A stretch of 64,000 nucleotides of DNA from Mycolicibacterium sphagni (GTDB lineage: Bacteria > Actinomycetota > Actinomycetes > Mycobacteriales > Mycobacteriaceae). Position numbers and translations under genes: made by a program. The stretch is from contig NZ_VBSB01000008.1 in assembly GCF_013337765.1 (NCBI RefSeq), forward strand, positions 434,001 through 498,000. Direction: 5' to 3'. Of the stretch, positions 18,509-26,957 are shown piece after piece. The notes beneath the pieces were generated by a model that did no database searches, was not told where the DNA came from, and was given only the letters and a program-made list of their open reading frames with translations. The number at the start of each line of letters is the position of its first letter. Positions within the stretch are counted from its first letter, which is position 1.

Positions 18509-19555
18509 ATGAAGATTCGCAAGTGGACGATGGCGGTCAGCCTGGCCGCCGTCGCGACGTTGGTCGGTGCCTGCGGTGGCACCGGCACCTCGGGCTCCGG
18601 TGGCGGCACGACACTGACGGTGTACAGCGCCGACGGCCTCGGCACCTGGTACAAGAGTCAATTCGCCAAGTTCACCAAGGACACCGGCATCAACGTCAAC
18701 GTGGTCGAGGCGGGATCCGGGGAGGTGGTGTCGCGGGTAGAGAAGGAGCAGTCCAACCCGCAGGCCGACCTCTTGGTCACCCTGCCACCGTTTATCCAGA
18801 AGGCCGACAAGTCGGGCCTGCTGCAGGCCAGCGGCGCGGACACCACCGGTGTTTCGACCGATCTGGTCGGTCCCGACGGCAAGTACGTCGCGATCGTGAA
18901 CAACGCGTTGAGTTTCATCGCCAATCCGGGCGCCAATCCGGCGCCGGCCAGCTGGGAGGATCTGCTGAGGCCCGAGTTCAAGGGCAAGTTGCAGTATTCG
19001 ACGCCCGGGCAGGCCGGTGACGGGACCGCAGTGCTGGTTCTGCTGCAGCACTTGATGGGCAAGCCGGGAGCGCTGGACTACCTGGGCAAGTTGCAGGCCA
19101 ACAACGTCGGACCGTCGTCGTCCACCGGAAAGCTGCAGCCCAAGGTGAGCAACGGCGAACTGCTGGTCGCCAACGGCGACGTGCAGATGAACCTGGGCTC
19201 GATCAAGGACGACGGCTCGAAGTTCGTCATCTTCTTCCCGGAGATGGCCGACCACACTCGGACGACGGTGGCGTTGCCGTACGTCGCGGGGGTCACCAAG
19301 GGTGCCCCACACGCCGACGGCGCCAAGAAGCTGCTGACGTTCCTGATCTCCGATGATGTCCAAAAGACCGTCGCGCCAGATGCTTTGGGCATCCCCGTGA
19401 AAGATGCGATCGCCAAGGCGTCCGCGGGATCCTCGGACAACATGACGCCCACCGGTCTGCTCAACGGTGTGCAGGTGTGGACGCCGGACTGGAATACGGT
19501 GCTCGCCGATCTCGATGCCGACGTTGCCGCCTATCAGAAGGCCACTGGGAGCTGA
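18509..19555 (+). CDS. phnS: Phosphonate ABC transporter substrate-binding lipoprotein (PhnS-like)
   Basis: 348 aa. Lipoprotein signal peptide with lipobox LVGAC (Cys about residue 22). The mature part is an iron/2-aminoethylphosphonate-type periplasmic-binding fold (TLTVYSADGLGTWYKSQF, VPLPYVAG-type blocks, a late ALGIPVKDA). The ATG at 18509 is chosen because GAGAGG lies 6-11 nt upstream; a GTG at 18503 is in frame. Followed by ATPase and two permeases with no real gaps. The phosphonate specificity comes from the neighbouring genes; the fold alone could bind Fe3+ or thiamine. Confidence 0.85.
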   Translation: MKIRKWTMAVSLAAVATLVGACGGTGTSGSGGGTTLTVYSADGLGTWYKSQFAKFTKDTGINVNVVEAGSGEVVSRVEKEQSNPQADLLVTLPPFIQKADKSGLLQASGADTTGVSTDLVGPDGKYVAIVNNALSFIANPGANPAPASWEDLLRPEFKGKLQYSTPGQAGDGTAVLVLLQHLMGKPGALDYLGKLQANNVGPSSSTGKLQPKVSNGELLVANGDVQMNLGSIKDDGSKFVIFFPEMADHTRTTVALPYVAGVTKGAPHADGAKKLLTFLISDDVQKTVAPDALGIPVKDAIAKASAGSSDNMTPTGLLNGVQVWTPDWNTVLADLDADVAAYQKATGS

Positions 19556-19556
19556 C

Positions 19557-20729
19557 ATGCCCGACATCGACGTCAGCTCCTCGCCCACCATTTCGGCCGC
19601 GCAGCCGACGTCGACACTGTCCGAGGCCACCCCGGCGATCACCTTTGACCGGGTCGGGGTGGCCTACGGGCGTGGCAAGAAGGCGACCGACGCGCTCGTC
19701 GACTTCAACCTCAAGGTCGCCGCTGGCGAGACCGTCGCACTGTTAGGCCCCAGTGGTTCGGGCAAGTCGACCGCGCTCAACGCACTGGCGGGGTTCGTGC
19801 GGCCGACGTCGGGCAGCGTCCGACTCGATGGGCGCGACGTGACGGACCTGCCGCCGGCCAAACGCGGTATCGGTGTGGTGTTGCAGTCCTACGCGTTGTT
19901 CCCGCACATGCGGGTCGCCGATAACGTGGCCTTCGGGCTGAAGTCCCACCGGGTTCCTCGCGGCGAGATCGGTCCGCGGGTTGCCGAAGCTCTCGACATG
20001 GTCGGGATGTCGGCATTCGGAAAGCGTTTGCCGCGTGAGCTTTCCGGCGGTCAGCAGCAGCGGGTCGCGATCGCGCGGGCGCTGGCCATCCGGCCCAGGG
20101 TGTTACTTCTCGACGAGCCACTGGCCGCACTGGATGCGCAGCTGCGCCAATCGATGCTCGCCGAATTGCAGCAACTCAAGCAGGCGCTGCCCGAGACGGC
20201 GATGCTCTACGTCACGCACGACCAGGCCGAGGCGCTGGCGTTGGCTCATCGGATCGTCGTGATGAACGACGCCCGGCTGATGGATGTCGGCACCGCGGAG
20301 AACCTGTGGCGGCGCCCGCCGACCAGCTTCACGGCGGCATTCCTCGGTGGCGCGAACCTGATCCCGTGCACCGTCGGCCGCGTCATCGGGACGTCGGCTC
20401 TGGTGAGCATCGCGCACAAGACGATCAGCGCTGAGGCGCCACAACCCACCGTCGGCACCATCGACTGGGCTCCTGGCTCGCAGGCGTTGTTGTGTATCCG
20501 GCCGCATGCCCTGCAGATCGTCGGGCTGGGACATCCGGAAGCGTTGCGTGCCAGTGTCAACGCCTCGGTGTGGCGGGGGGCCACGACGCGGGTGGTGTTG
20601 TCGGTCAACGGATTGCCCGACCGGCTCATCGAGGTCGACGCACCGGGCCAGGCCGTCTACTCGATCGGCACCGAAGTGGGGTTGCGCTTCCCGCAGCCGG
20701 CCGGAGTGCTTGTCCAGACCGGCCGATGA
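19557..20729 (+). CDS. phnT: Phosphonate ABC transporter ATP-binding protein (PhnT-like)
   Basis: 390 aa. Walker A GPSGSGKST, signature LSGGQQQR, Walker B VLLLDEPLAALD and the H-loop YVTHDQAEAL are all intact. The C-terminal ~110 residues form a TOBE-type regulatory domain typical of the spermidine/iron/phosphonate subfamily. The ATG is 1 nt after the substrate-binding gene and the stop overlaps the next ATG (ATGA), so translation is coupled. Confidence 0.9.
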   Translation: MPDIDVSSSPTISAAQPTSTLSEATPAITFDRVGVAYGRGKKATDALVDFNLKVAAGETVALLGPSGSGKSTALNALAGFVRPTSGSVRLDGRDVTDLPPAKRGIGVVLQSYALFPHMRVADNVAFGLKSHRVPRGEIGPRVAEALDMVGMSAFGKRLPRELSGGQQQRVAIARALAIRPRVLLLDEPLAALDAQLRQSMLAELQQLKQALPETAMLYVTHDQAEALALAHRIVVMNDARLMDVGTAENLWRRPPTSFTAAFLGGANLIPCTVGRVIGTSALVSIAHKTISAEAPQPTVGTIDWAPGSQALLCIRPHALQIVGLGHPEALRASVNASVWRGATTRVVLSVNGLPDRLIEVDAPGQAVYSIGTEVGLRFPQPAGVLVQTGR

Positions 20730-21619
20730 CGGCACTCGTCGAGCGACCCGCACCGGCGGGCGATGCCGTTCCTCGGCCATCCGCGGCCCGAAACCACAAG
20801 GCGCTGTGGACACTGCCGCCACTGCTTATCGTGCTCATCGCCGCGGTCTATCCGCTCGTGCCGGTGTGCCTGCAGTCGGTCAAGCTCCGCGACGGCGGTA
20901 CGGGCCTGGGTACGTGGGCTTCGGTTCTCGAGTCGCAAGCATTCCGGTCGGCGCTGTGGCGCACCGTGGCGATCGCGGTGACCTCGACGATCGGCTGCCT
21001 GATCCTGGGGACCTTCCTCGCAATTGTGTTGGCGTTCGTACCTTTTCCCGGGTCATCGCTGATCGGCAGACTGATCGACACGATCCTGGCGCTGCCGTCG
21101 TTTCTGATCACTCTGGCGTTCACGTTTCTCTACGGCAGCGCGGGCGCGGTGAACGCGCTGATCGCCAGCATCACCGGAACCAGTTCGCCTGCACTGAATT
21201 TTCTGTACACACCAGCCGGAGTGATCGTCGCCGAGATCACGTTCTTCACTCCGTTCGTCATCCGCCCATTGCTGGCTGCCTTCGCGGTGCTGCCCCGCCA
21301 ACAGCTCGATGTCGCGGCCAGTCTCGGCGCCTCTCCCCTGCGGGTGCTGCGCTCGGTGATCATGCCGGAGGCATGGCCGGCGTTGATGGCCGGCGGGAGC
21401 CTGGTATTGCTGCTGACACTCAACGAGTTCGGCATCGTGCTGTTCACCGGCGCCAAAGGCGTGATCACCCTGCCGGTGCTGATCTACACCCGCGGCATCG
21501 TCACGTTCGACCTGGCCGGTGCTGCCGTCATCGCGACCGTGCAGATCGGACTGTCGCTGGTGCTCTATGTCGGCTACCGGCTTATCTTCGCCCGGGTCAC
21601 CGCCGGTCGAGAGGGTTAG
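20726..21619 (+). CDS. phnU: Phosphonate ABC transporter permease (PhnU-like)
   Basis: 297 aa with about six membrane helices. The EAA loop that docks the ATPase is visible as LDVAASLGASPLRVLRSVIMPEAWPAL. Overlaps phnT by 4 nt and is followed 4 nt later by the second permease. Together they form a heterodimeric channel for 2-aminoethylphosphonate or a related phosphonate. Confidence 0.88.
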   Translation: MTALVERPAPAGDAVPRPSAARNHKALWTLPPLLIVLIAAVYPLVPVCLQSVKLRDGGTGLGTWASVLESQAFRSALWRTVAIAVTSTIGCLILGTFLAIVLAFVPFPGSSLIGRLIDTILALPSFLITLAFTFLYGSAGAVNALIASITGTSSPALNFLYTPAGVIVAEITFFTPFVIRPLLAAFAVLPRQQLDVAASLGASPLRVLRSVIMPEAWPALMAGGSLVLLLTLNEFGIVLFTGAKGVITLPVLIYTRGIVTFDLAGAAVIATVQIGLSLVLYVGYRLIFARVTAGREG

Positions 21620-21623
21620 TCCA

Positions 21624-22421
21624 ATGTTGTTGTGGAGCAGGTGTAGTCGGACGGCGGTACTCGTCGGGTTCGCCATCGTGGTGTTGGTGGTCTTCGTCGC
21701 ACCGCTGGCCACGGTGGTGTTGGCGGGGCTCGCCGGGTCCTGGAACGGGCCGCTGCCGTCGGATCTGGGGTTCGCGCGCTTCGGGCAGGCGCTGTCCGGC
21801 GAGAATCTCGCCAGCCTCTCGGTGAGCCTGCAGACCGCGTTCCTGGCAGGCGGTCTCGCGTTGTTGCTGGGAACCTGGGCCGCGATCGCCTCACGCGATG
21901 CCCCCCGTTGGTTGAGCCGGCTGACCGATGCCGTGTTCCACCTGCCGATCGCGGTGCCGTCGGTCGCCATCGGGCTGGGGTTGTTGATCGCGTTCAACGC
22001 CCGCCCACTGCTGCTGGGCGGCACCCGCTGGATCGTGATCCTGGCGCATTTCGTGCTGGTGCTGGCGTTCGCGTTCAGCGCGGTGTCAGCGGCGTTGGAC
22101 CGGTTGAATCCGGCGTTCGGGCAGGCCGCCGCATCGCTGGGAGCCGGGCCGGCCCGGGTGCTGTTCCGCGTCACGCTGCCGTTGCTGTTGCCGGCGTTGG
22201 GGGCTGCCGCGGGCTTGGCGGTCGCGCTCTCCATGGGTGAACTGGGCGCGACCGTGATGGTGTATCCGGCCACCTGGAAGACATTGCCGGTGACCATCTT
22301 CGGGCTCACCGACCGGGGTCAGGCATTCCAGGCCGCGGCCAGCACCACGGTGCTGCTCCTGCTGACGTTGTTGGTGCTGATCGGGCTTGGGCGGATCCGC
22401 GGTCGAGCTGCGGTGCGCTAG
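21624..22421 (+). CDS. phnV: Phosphonate ABC transporter permease (PhnV-like)
   Basis: 265 aa with about six membrane helices. The EAA loop reads FGQAAASLGAGPARVLFRVTLPLLLPAL. The start at 21624 (MLLWSRCSRTAV) is the first that follows phnU. Last gene of the phosphonate operon; the next gene, mpt64, begins 32 nt later on the same strand but encodes an unrelated secreted protein. Confidence 0.87.
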   Translation: MLLWSRCSRTAVLVGFAIVVLVVFVAPLATVVLAGLAGSWNGPLPSDLGFARFGQALSGENLASLSVSLQTAFLAGGLALLLGTWAAIASRDAPRWLSRLTDAVFHLPIAVPSVAIGLGLLIAFNARPLLLGGTRWIVILAHFVLVLAFAFSAVSAALDRLNPAFGQAAASLGAGPARVLFRVTLPLLLPALGAAAGLAVALSMGELGATVMVYPATWKTLPVTIFGLTDRGQAFQAAASTTVLLLLTLLVLIGLGRIRGRAAVR

Positions 22422-22453
22422 CCACCCACCGTCAGTCGCTACTCTGTGTCGTT

Positions 22454-23143
22454 ATGCGCATGGTGCAGGTGGCGACGCTGATCACGGCGATCGCGGTCGC
22501 GGGTTCTCCCGGTATCGCGGGGGCCGCACCGAAGAACTACTGCGCGGACCTCAAAGGCGTCGACAATGGCCAGACCTGCCAGATCCAGCAGTCCGACCCG
22601 GCCTATCAGGTCAGCATCAGCTTCCCCAGCGGCTACCCGGACCTGAAGTCGATTTCGGACTACGTCAGCCAGACCCGCGACGGCTTCGTCAACGTGGCCA
22701 AGAGCTCCAACCCGATGAATGTGCCGTACGAACTGGACATCACCGCGACCAGCTACAGCTCGACGATTCCGCCGCGCGGCTCCCAGTCCGTCGTCCTGCA
22801 GAACTACGAGAACATCGGCGGCGCGCACCCGGAGACGTCGTTCAAGGCATTCAACTGGGATCAGGCCTACCGCAAGCCGATCACCTACGACACGCTGTGG
22901 CAGCCGGGCGCCGATCCGCTGAAGGTCATCTTTCCCATCGTGGTGTCCGAATTGCAGAAGCAGACCGGCCAGCCGGTCTTCGTCGACCCGACCACCGGTA
23001 TGGACCCGGCCAGTTACCAGGATTTCGCCATCACCAACGACGGCGTGATCTTCTTCTTCAGCCAGAGCCAACTGCTGCCCGAATCGGCCGGTGCCACCCA
23101 GGTTCTGGTGCCCCGCGCGGCGATCGACCCGCTACTGGCGTGA
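22454..23143 (+). CDS. mpt64: MPT64-family secreted immunogenic protein
   Basis: 229 aa. Signal peptide (about 1-25, ending GIAGA-APK) followed by YCADLKGVDNGQTCQIQQSDPAYQ, PYELDIT, IPPRGSQSVVLQ, KAFNWDQAYRKPITYDTLWQ and FAITNDGVIFFF, which match MPT64 of M. tuberculosis nearly block for block. Two cysteines (in YCADL and TCQIQ) can form the known disulfide. MPT64 has a DUF3298/RsiV-like C-terminal domain; its role is unclear, though it is a major secreted antigen. An ATG at 22460 is also possible. Confidence 0.93.
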   Translation: MRMVQVATLITAIAVAGSPGIAGAAPKNYCADLKGVDNGQTCQIQQSDPAYQVSISFPSGYPDLKSISDYVSQTRDGFVNVAKSSNPMNVPYELDITATSYSSTIPPRGSQSVVLQNYENIGGAHPETSFKAFNWDQAYRKPITYDTLWQPGADPLKVIFPIVVSELQKQTGQPVFVDPTTGMDPASYQDFAITNDGVIFFFSQSQLLPESAGATQVLVPRAAIDPLLA

Positions 23144-23207
23144 GCTCACCGGCGAGCACCTCCGCGGGCAGGTCGAGCCGGTAGGGACGGCTGTTCCGAC
23201 CGCAGGC

Positions 23208-23393
23208 TCAGAAGACCGGCAGGTGGGCCGCGGCCACCAGCGGTAGACGCCCGGCGCTTCGGCTGCGGCCTTCATCCATCGCCGCGACGCCCCACCAGGA
23301 CGCACCATACGACGTGTCGATGGGCGTCAGCGGTGTCGCTCCGGCGAAGCTACTGGCAGCTCGCTCCAGCCAACGTGAGAACCGACCGTTCAT
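23208..23393 (-). CDS. Short hypothetical protein with a perfect ribosome binding site
   Basis: 61 aa, unrecognised. The case for a real gene is its start: on the - strand AGGAGG sits exactly 6 nt before the ATG (+ strand CCTCCT at 23400-23405). The peptide is basic at the N-terminus (NGRFSRWLERAA), contains a double Trp (YGASWWGVAAMD) and a hydrophobic C-terminus (LPLVAAAHLPVF). No signal peptide or metal motif. It is transcribed away from the large secreted-protein gene at 23510. Confidence 0.5.
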   Translation of the reverse strand: MNGRFSRWLERAASSFAGATPLTPIDTSYGASWWGVAAMDEGRSRSAGRLPLVAAAHLPVF

Positions 23394-23463
23394 GGCGAAC
23401 CTCCTGTGTCGTCGTTGTGCACTGACTGTCCTAGGTCACGGGTCCGGGCGGCATCGGGTGACT

Positions 23464-23495
23464 GGCGGATACGCGGGATGAATCGCGTGTCCGCC
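23464..23495. repeat. Inverted repeat in the divergent intergenic region
   Basis: GGCGGATACGCG and CGCGTGTCCGCC form 12-bp arms with one T-G wobble and an 8-nt loop (GGATGAAT). It lies between the divergent genes at 23393 (-) and 23510 (+), 14 nt before the latter. It could be a transcription-factor operator or, if transcribed, a leader hairpin. Confidence 0.5.
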
Positions 23496-23509
23496 GATCG
23501 GAGGACATC

Positions 23510-25723
23510 GTGGCGATCCCCGATAGAGTCACACTCAGCAAAGGTGCGTGCGGATCGGAGATCGGGGGTCTGATGGTGTGTGTCAGGGCGGGTGCCCGGG
23601 TCGGCGCCGCAATCTTCGCGGCCGGTCTGTCGCTGGCAGCACCACATGCGGTCGGGATCGCGACAGCTGACTCTCCCGAGCGCGGGTCCGTCTCGGCCGG
23701 GCCGGCATCGACAACCTCTGTCGCACGCTCGGCGCGAAAGCCACGCCCACACGGTTCGTTCTCAGCCTCACCGTCTCGGGCCAATCGCACGCAAGCCGCG
23801 GCAAGCTCGGCGTCGCAGGTGGCGCCGAGGTCGGTTCTGTCGGCACCCACTCGAGTCACCCCGTTGATGACCGAACCGGTGCGTGCCCAGCGGCCCGCCC
23901 CGACCGTCGCGCCGCAGCCGCTGGCTCCGCCAACCGCCGCGACGGCATGTGAAAGTTGCTCGGCGATAACAGCCTTCCCCGGCGAGCACAGGATCATCGC
24001 GGCACTCGGGCACGCGTTCAACTCGGCCGCCAACTTCCTGTCCCGGCTGCCGGCGAATCCGGTCACCGACTTCCTCGAAGGCGGCCTGTTGTTGGTGCGC
24101 CGCACCTTCTTTCCGTTCCTGACGCAGGGTGCGGAGTGTGTGTCCGACAAGAGCTGTTTCGGCGCCGAGCTGACCGACGCGGATCTGTCCGGTAAAGATC
24201 TGACGGGGGTGAACTTCACCCGAGCTCAACTGACGGGGGCCGATCTGTCGGAGGCGAATCTGACTGACGCGCTTCTGAGTTACGCCGATCTGTCCGGGGC
24301 CAACCTGCAAAACGCGACCCTCACCGGCGTCACCTGGCGCAGAACGACCTGCCCCGACGGCAGCAAGTCCAGCGGCGGATGCTCGGCGGCCACGTCCGCG
24401 CCGTCGATCACGATCCACAACAGCTCTGGTCACACGATCTGGGTGTACAACCTGCCCACCTCAGGTGATTACAGCATTCCGGCCGGCTTCCAACCGATCG
24501 AGGTGACCGCAGGCGACACGACGAATGTTGCTCTCGCCGTGGGTACCGCACCGGCCGGGTCTGCCGAGAACCGGATCTACATCGTCCAGGGGTCCGCCGG
24601 ATTCACCTTGCCGGTGAGCTCGCTGGGCGGCGTCGACGCGTTCAACCCCACCGCACCCTCGGCGGGCGACTCCTTCTTCAATTACAGCTTCCTGGAATAC
24701 AACTATTACGCCGCCAACGGCGATTACCAATACACCATCGACACGTCCTACATCGATGAGTGGTCGCTGCCGATTCAGATGCAATTCCACCTCAACGGCG
24801 CGACCTGGTCAGGTGCGCAAGACGGAAAAACCTACGGATTCCGCGATTTCGATACCGTCGTCAGTCAATTGACCGCCGCCGGCGGGCCCTATGCGGATCT
24901 GGTGTGGAGCGGAACGACGCCGTGGTCGCCCTATCCGCCGGCAACCGTCAGCCGAATCATCGGACCCGACAAGGTCTGGGCCCAGCAGTCGACCGAACCG
25001 GCGGACAACATCAACATGAACAACACCGGCTGGGTGCCAGCCTCCTACCAGAATTTCGTGCAGTACGGTTCATCGGCCGACAGTTATCCGTACGCCTACA
25101 ACGGAACCCAACTTTCCGCGGAGGGTAATTTCGCGTTCTGGAAGTCGTCGGTCTCCGGCCCGGCCTCCACGCCCTACCCCGTCGCGTTGCGCACCGCCGC
25201 AGTACTCGACGGGTATCCGGCGGATGCCAACGGGGTCTACGGATTCTTCACCTACCCCAACGACGAGACCGCCGGGCAGTTCACCAACATCCCGAGCGCG
25301 GTGTCACTCGACGTCTACGTGTTCGGCGCCTCGGACGGGGTGAGCGACAGCGTGGTCCAAGGTGGCACGTGGCTGTATTCCAGCACCTCGTCGCTGCGGG
25401 GGACCGACGCCACCGACACCTACATCCTCGACCATTCCTTTACGAGCGGGGATGCACCGCTCGTCGATGCCCACAAGTCCGACCACGACATCGTCGTCAT
25501 CGACAAGGCGGCTTTGGCCGAGGCGACCAGCTCCTCGGTCGACATCGTCGACTCCGCCGACTTCCTCGGCGCAGGAGCTGCGAACTACACCAGCCAGTTC
25601 GTCTACGAAAGCGCCACGGGATATCTGTACTACGACCGCGATCCGGGCCTGGCGGGCTACACGGCGGTTCTCGCGAATCTGTCGGGCAGTTCGATCGATC
25701 CGTCCTCGGTGTTCGTACTGTAG
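23510..25723 (+). CDS. Secreted pentapeptide-repeat protein with GH64/thaumatin-like domain
   Basis: Up to 737 aa. The GTG at 23510 has GGAGG 5 nt upstream; the ATG at 23573 gives a more ordinary signal peptide (MVCVRAGARVGAAIFAAGLSLAAP), so the true start is open. After a Ser/Ala/Pro stretch, about residues 215-275 are pentapeptide repeats (ADLSG, NLTGV, ADLSE and so on). From about 295 to 560 comes a beta-rich domain (APSITIHNSSGHTIWVYN, FNYSFLEYNYYA, IDEWSLPIQMQF) resembling GH64 beta-1,3-glucanase/thaumatin-like proteins. The C-terminus (FVYESATGYLYYDRDPG) looks like an RTX-type beta unit. Glucanase activity is unproven. Confidence 0.72.
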   Translation: MAIPDRVTLSKGACGSEIGGLMVCVRAGARVGAAIFAAGLSLAAPHAVGIATADSPERGSVSAGPASTTSVARSARKPRPHGSFSASPSRANRTQAAASSASQVAPRSVLSAPTRVTPLMTEPVRAQRPAPTVAPQPLAPPTAATACESCSAITAFPGEHRIIAALGHAFNSAANFLSRLPANPVTDFLEGGLLLVRRTFFPFLTQGAECVSDKSCFGAELTDADLSGKDLTGVNFTRAQLTGADLSEANLTDALLSYADLSGANLQNATLTGVTWRRTTCPDGSKSSGGCSAATSAPSITIHNSSGHTIWVYNLPTSGDYSIPAGFQPIEVTAGDTTNVALAVGTAPAGSAENRIYIVQGSAGFTLPVSSLGGVDAFNPTAPSAGDSFFNYSFLEYNYYAANGDYQYTIDTSYIDEWSLPIQMQFHLNGATWSGAQDGKTYGFRDFDTVVSQLTAAGGPYADLVWSGTTPWSPYPPATVSRIIGPDKVWAQQSTEPADNINMNNTGWVPASYQNFVQYGSSADSYPYAYNGTQLSAEGNFAFWKSSVSGPASTPYPVALRTAAVLDGYPADANGVYGFFTYPNDETAGQFTNIPSAVSLDVYVFGASDGVSDSVVQGGTWLYSSTSSLRGTDATDTYILDHSFTSGDAPLVDAHKSDHDIVVIDKAALAEATSSSVDIVDSADFLGAGAANYTSQFVYESATGYLYYDRDPGLAGYTAVLANLSGSSIDPSSVFVL

Positions 25724-25728
25724 AAGTC

Positions 25729-26889
25729 ATGCCCCGACTCCCCCGCCGGATCGCATCGGATCTCAACGCGAGGCTGCGCAGCCCCGAGACCGCGGCGGTG
25801 GTGGCGGGGTTGGAGAGCAAGCTGACCGAACGGCGCCGCGAAAACAAGATGCAATCCGGGGCGTTCCGCGGTGTCCGAGTGGTCGTCTACCGCGGTTTCG
25901 TGGCCGACGATGTCGCCAAGGTACGGGTCCGGGTGATCGAGACTCCGGAGTTGCCCGGCGACAGCCGCATCCCGTACTGGGAGGTGGCGCAGAGCAACCT
26001 GCGGCGCCACGCGGCATTGTCGATCGTCGGCGCCGAAGTCGAGCTGCGCATTGGCCGGCACCGAGCCACCGAGGTCACCGACGGCCACGGCTTCGCCAAC
26101 TTCTCCCTTCCGGTACCGAAGCTGCGCGGCGGCTGGCACAGCGCCGAAGCGGTTGCCGCGAGAATCAGCGACGACGAGCCCGCCGTCGGCGCCGGCTGGG
26201 TGATCAAGCCATCGCTGACCGCGCCGTTCCTGGTGATCTCCGATATCGACGACACGATCCTGCTGACCGGGTTGACCGAGGGCCTGACGATGGTGGCCAG
26301 AACACTGCTGCGTGACGTGGAGCAGCGAAGTGCGATTCCCGGGATGTCGGCGCTGTACCGCGGACTGGCGCGGGGTATTCCCGGCCGCACCGGCAAGCCC
26401 CGCCCGGAGCCGGCGTTCTTCTATGTGTCCACCGGAAGCTGGTCGTTCTATTCGATGCTCGAACAGTTCGTCGAGCTGCGTGCCTTCCCGCCGGGGCCGA
26501 TGTTCCTCACCGACTGGGGCCCGACCGAGCGATACCTACGGCGCAGCGGCGCCGAGCACAAGCGGGCGGCGGTGCGCCGGTTGTTCGAGGCCTATCCGGG
26601 CATGCGTTTCGTGCTGATCGGCGACAGTGGCCAGCGCGATCCGCTCATTTACGAGGAGATGGCGCGGGAGTTTCCCGGCCGGGTGCTGCTGGCCATGATC
26701 CGGCAGGTCGGCACCGACGCCGACGAGCGCAACACCCTGTTGCAGGAACATGCCGAAGCGCTCCGCGCCGAAGGCATTCCACTGCATCTGGTGGCCGACG
26801 CCGCACAGGCCGCGCAGCTGGCTGTGGAGCTCAAGCTCTGCGACGAGGACACCGTGGCCGACGTCGGCGCCGAGCTGAGCGATTCCTGA
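25729..26889 (+). CDS. APP1-like phosphatidate phosphatase family protein (DUF2183)
   Basis: 386 aa, no signal peptide. The HAD-type DxDxT motif is at 172-176 (SDIDDTIL), followed by FFYVSTGSWSFY and RFVLIGDSGQRDPLIYEEMA, the hallmarks of the APP1 catalytic domain. The N-terminal half is a beta-rich region (VRVVVYRGFVADD). Fungal App1 is a Mg-dependent phosphatidate phosphatase; bacterial substrates are untested. The ATG is 5 nt after the preceding stop, so the two genes are probably co-transcribed. Confidence 0.85.
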   Translation: MPRLPRRIASDLNARLRSPETAAVVAGLESKLTERRRENKMQSGAFRGVRVVVYRGFVADDVAKVRVRVIETPELPGDSRIPYWEVAQSNLRRHAALSIVGAEVELRIGRHRATEVTDGHGFANFSLPVPKLRGGWHSAEAVAARISDDEPAVGAGWVIKPSLTAPFLVISDIDDTILLTGLTEGLTMVARTLLRDVEQRSAIPGMSALYRGLARGIPGRTGKPRPEPAFFYVSTGSWSFYSMLEQFVELRAFPPGPMFLTDWGPTERYLRRSGAEHKRAAVRRLFEAYPGMRFVLIGDSGQRDPLIYEEMAREFPGRVLLAMIRQVGTDADERNTLLQEHAEALRAEGIPLHLVADAAQAAQLAVELKLCDEDTVADVGAELSDS

Positions 26890-26957
26890 CACCAGTATTT
26901 GCTGAACTGGTAGTCTCCGCTGGCAGCAGTCAGGGACTACATTGCCCGGGAGGCACG

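Noticed and set aside
17711..19642. 643-codon - strand open frame across the phosphonate genes
   Set aside because: Overlaps four confidently identified genes; high GC lacks stop codons in the opposite frame.
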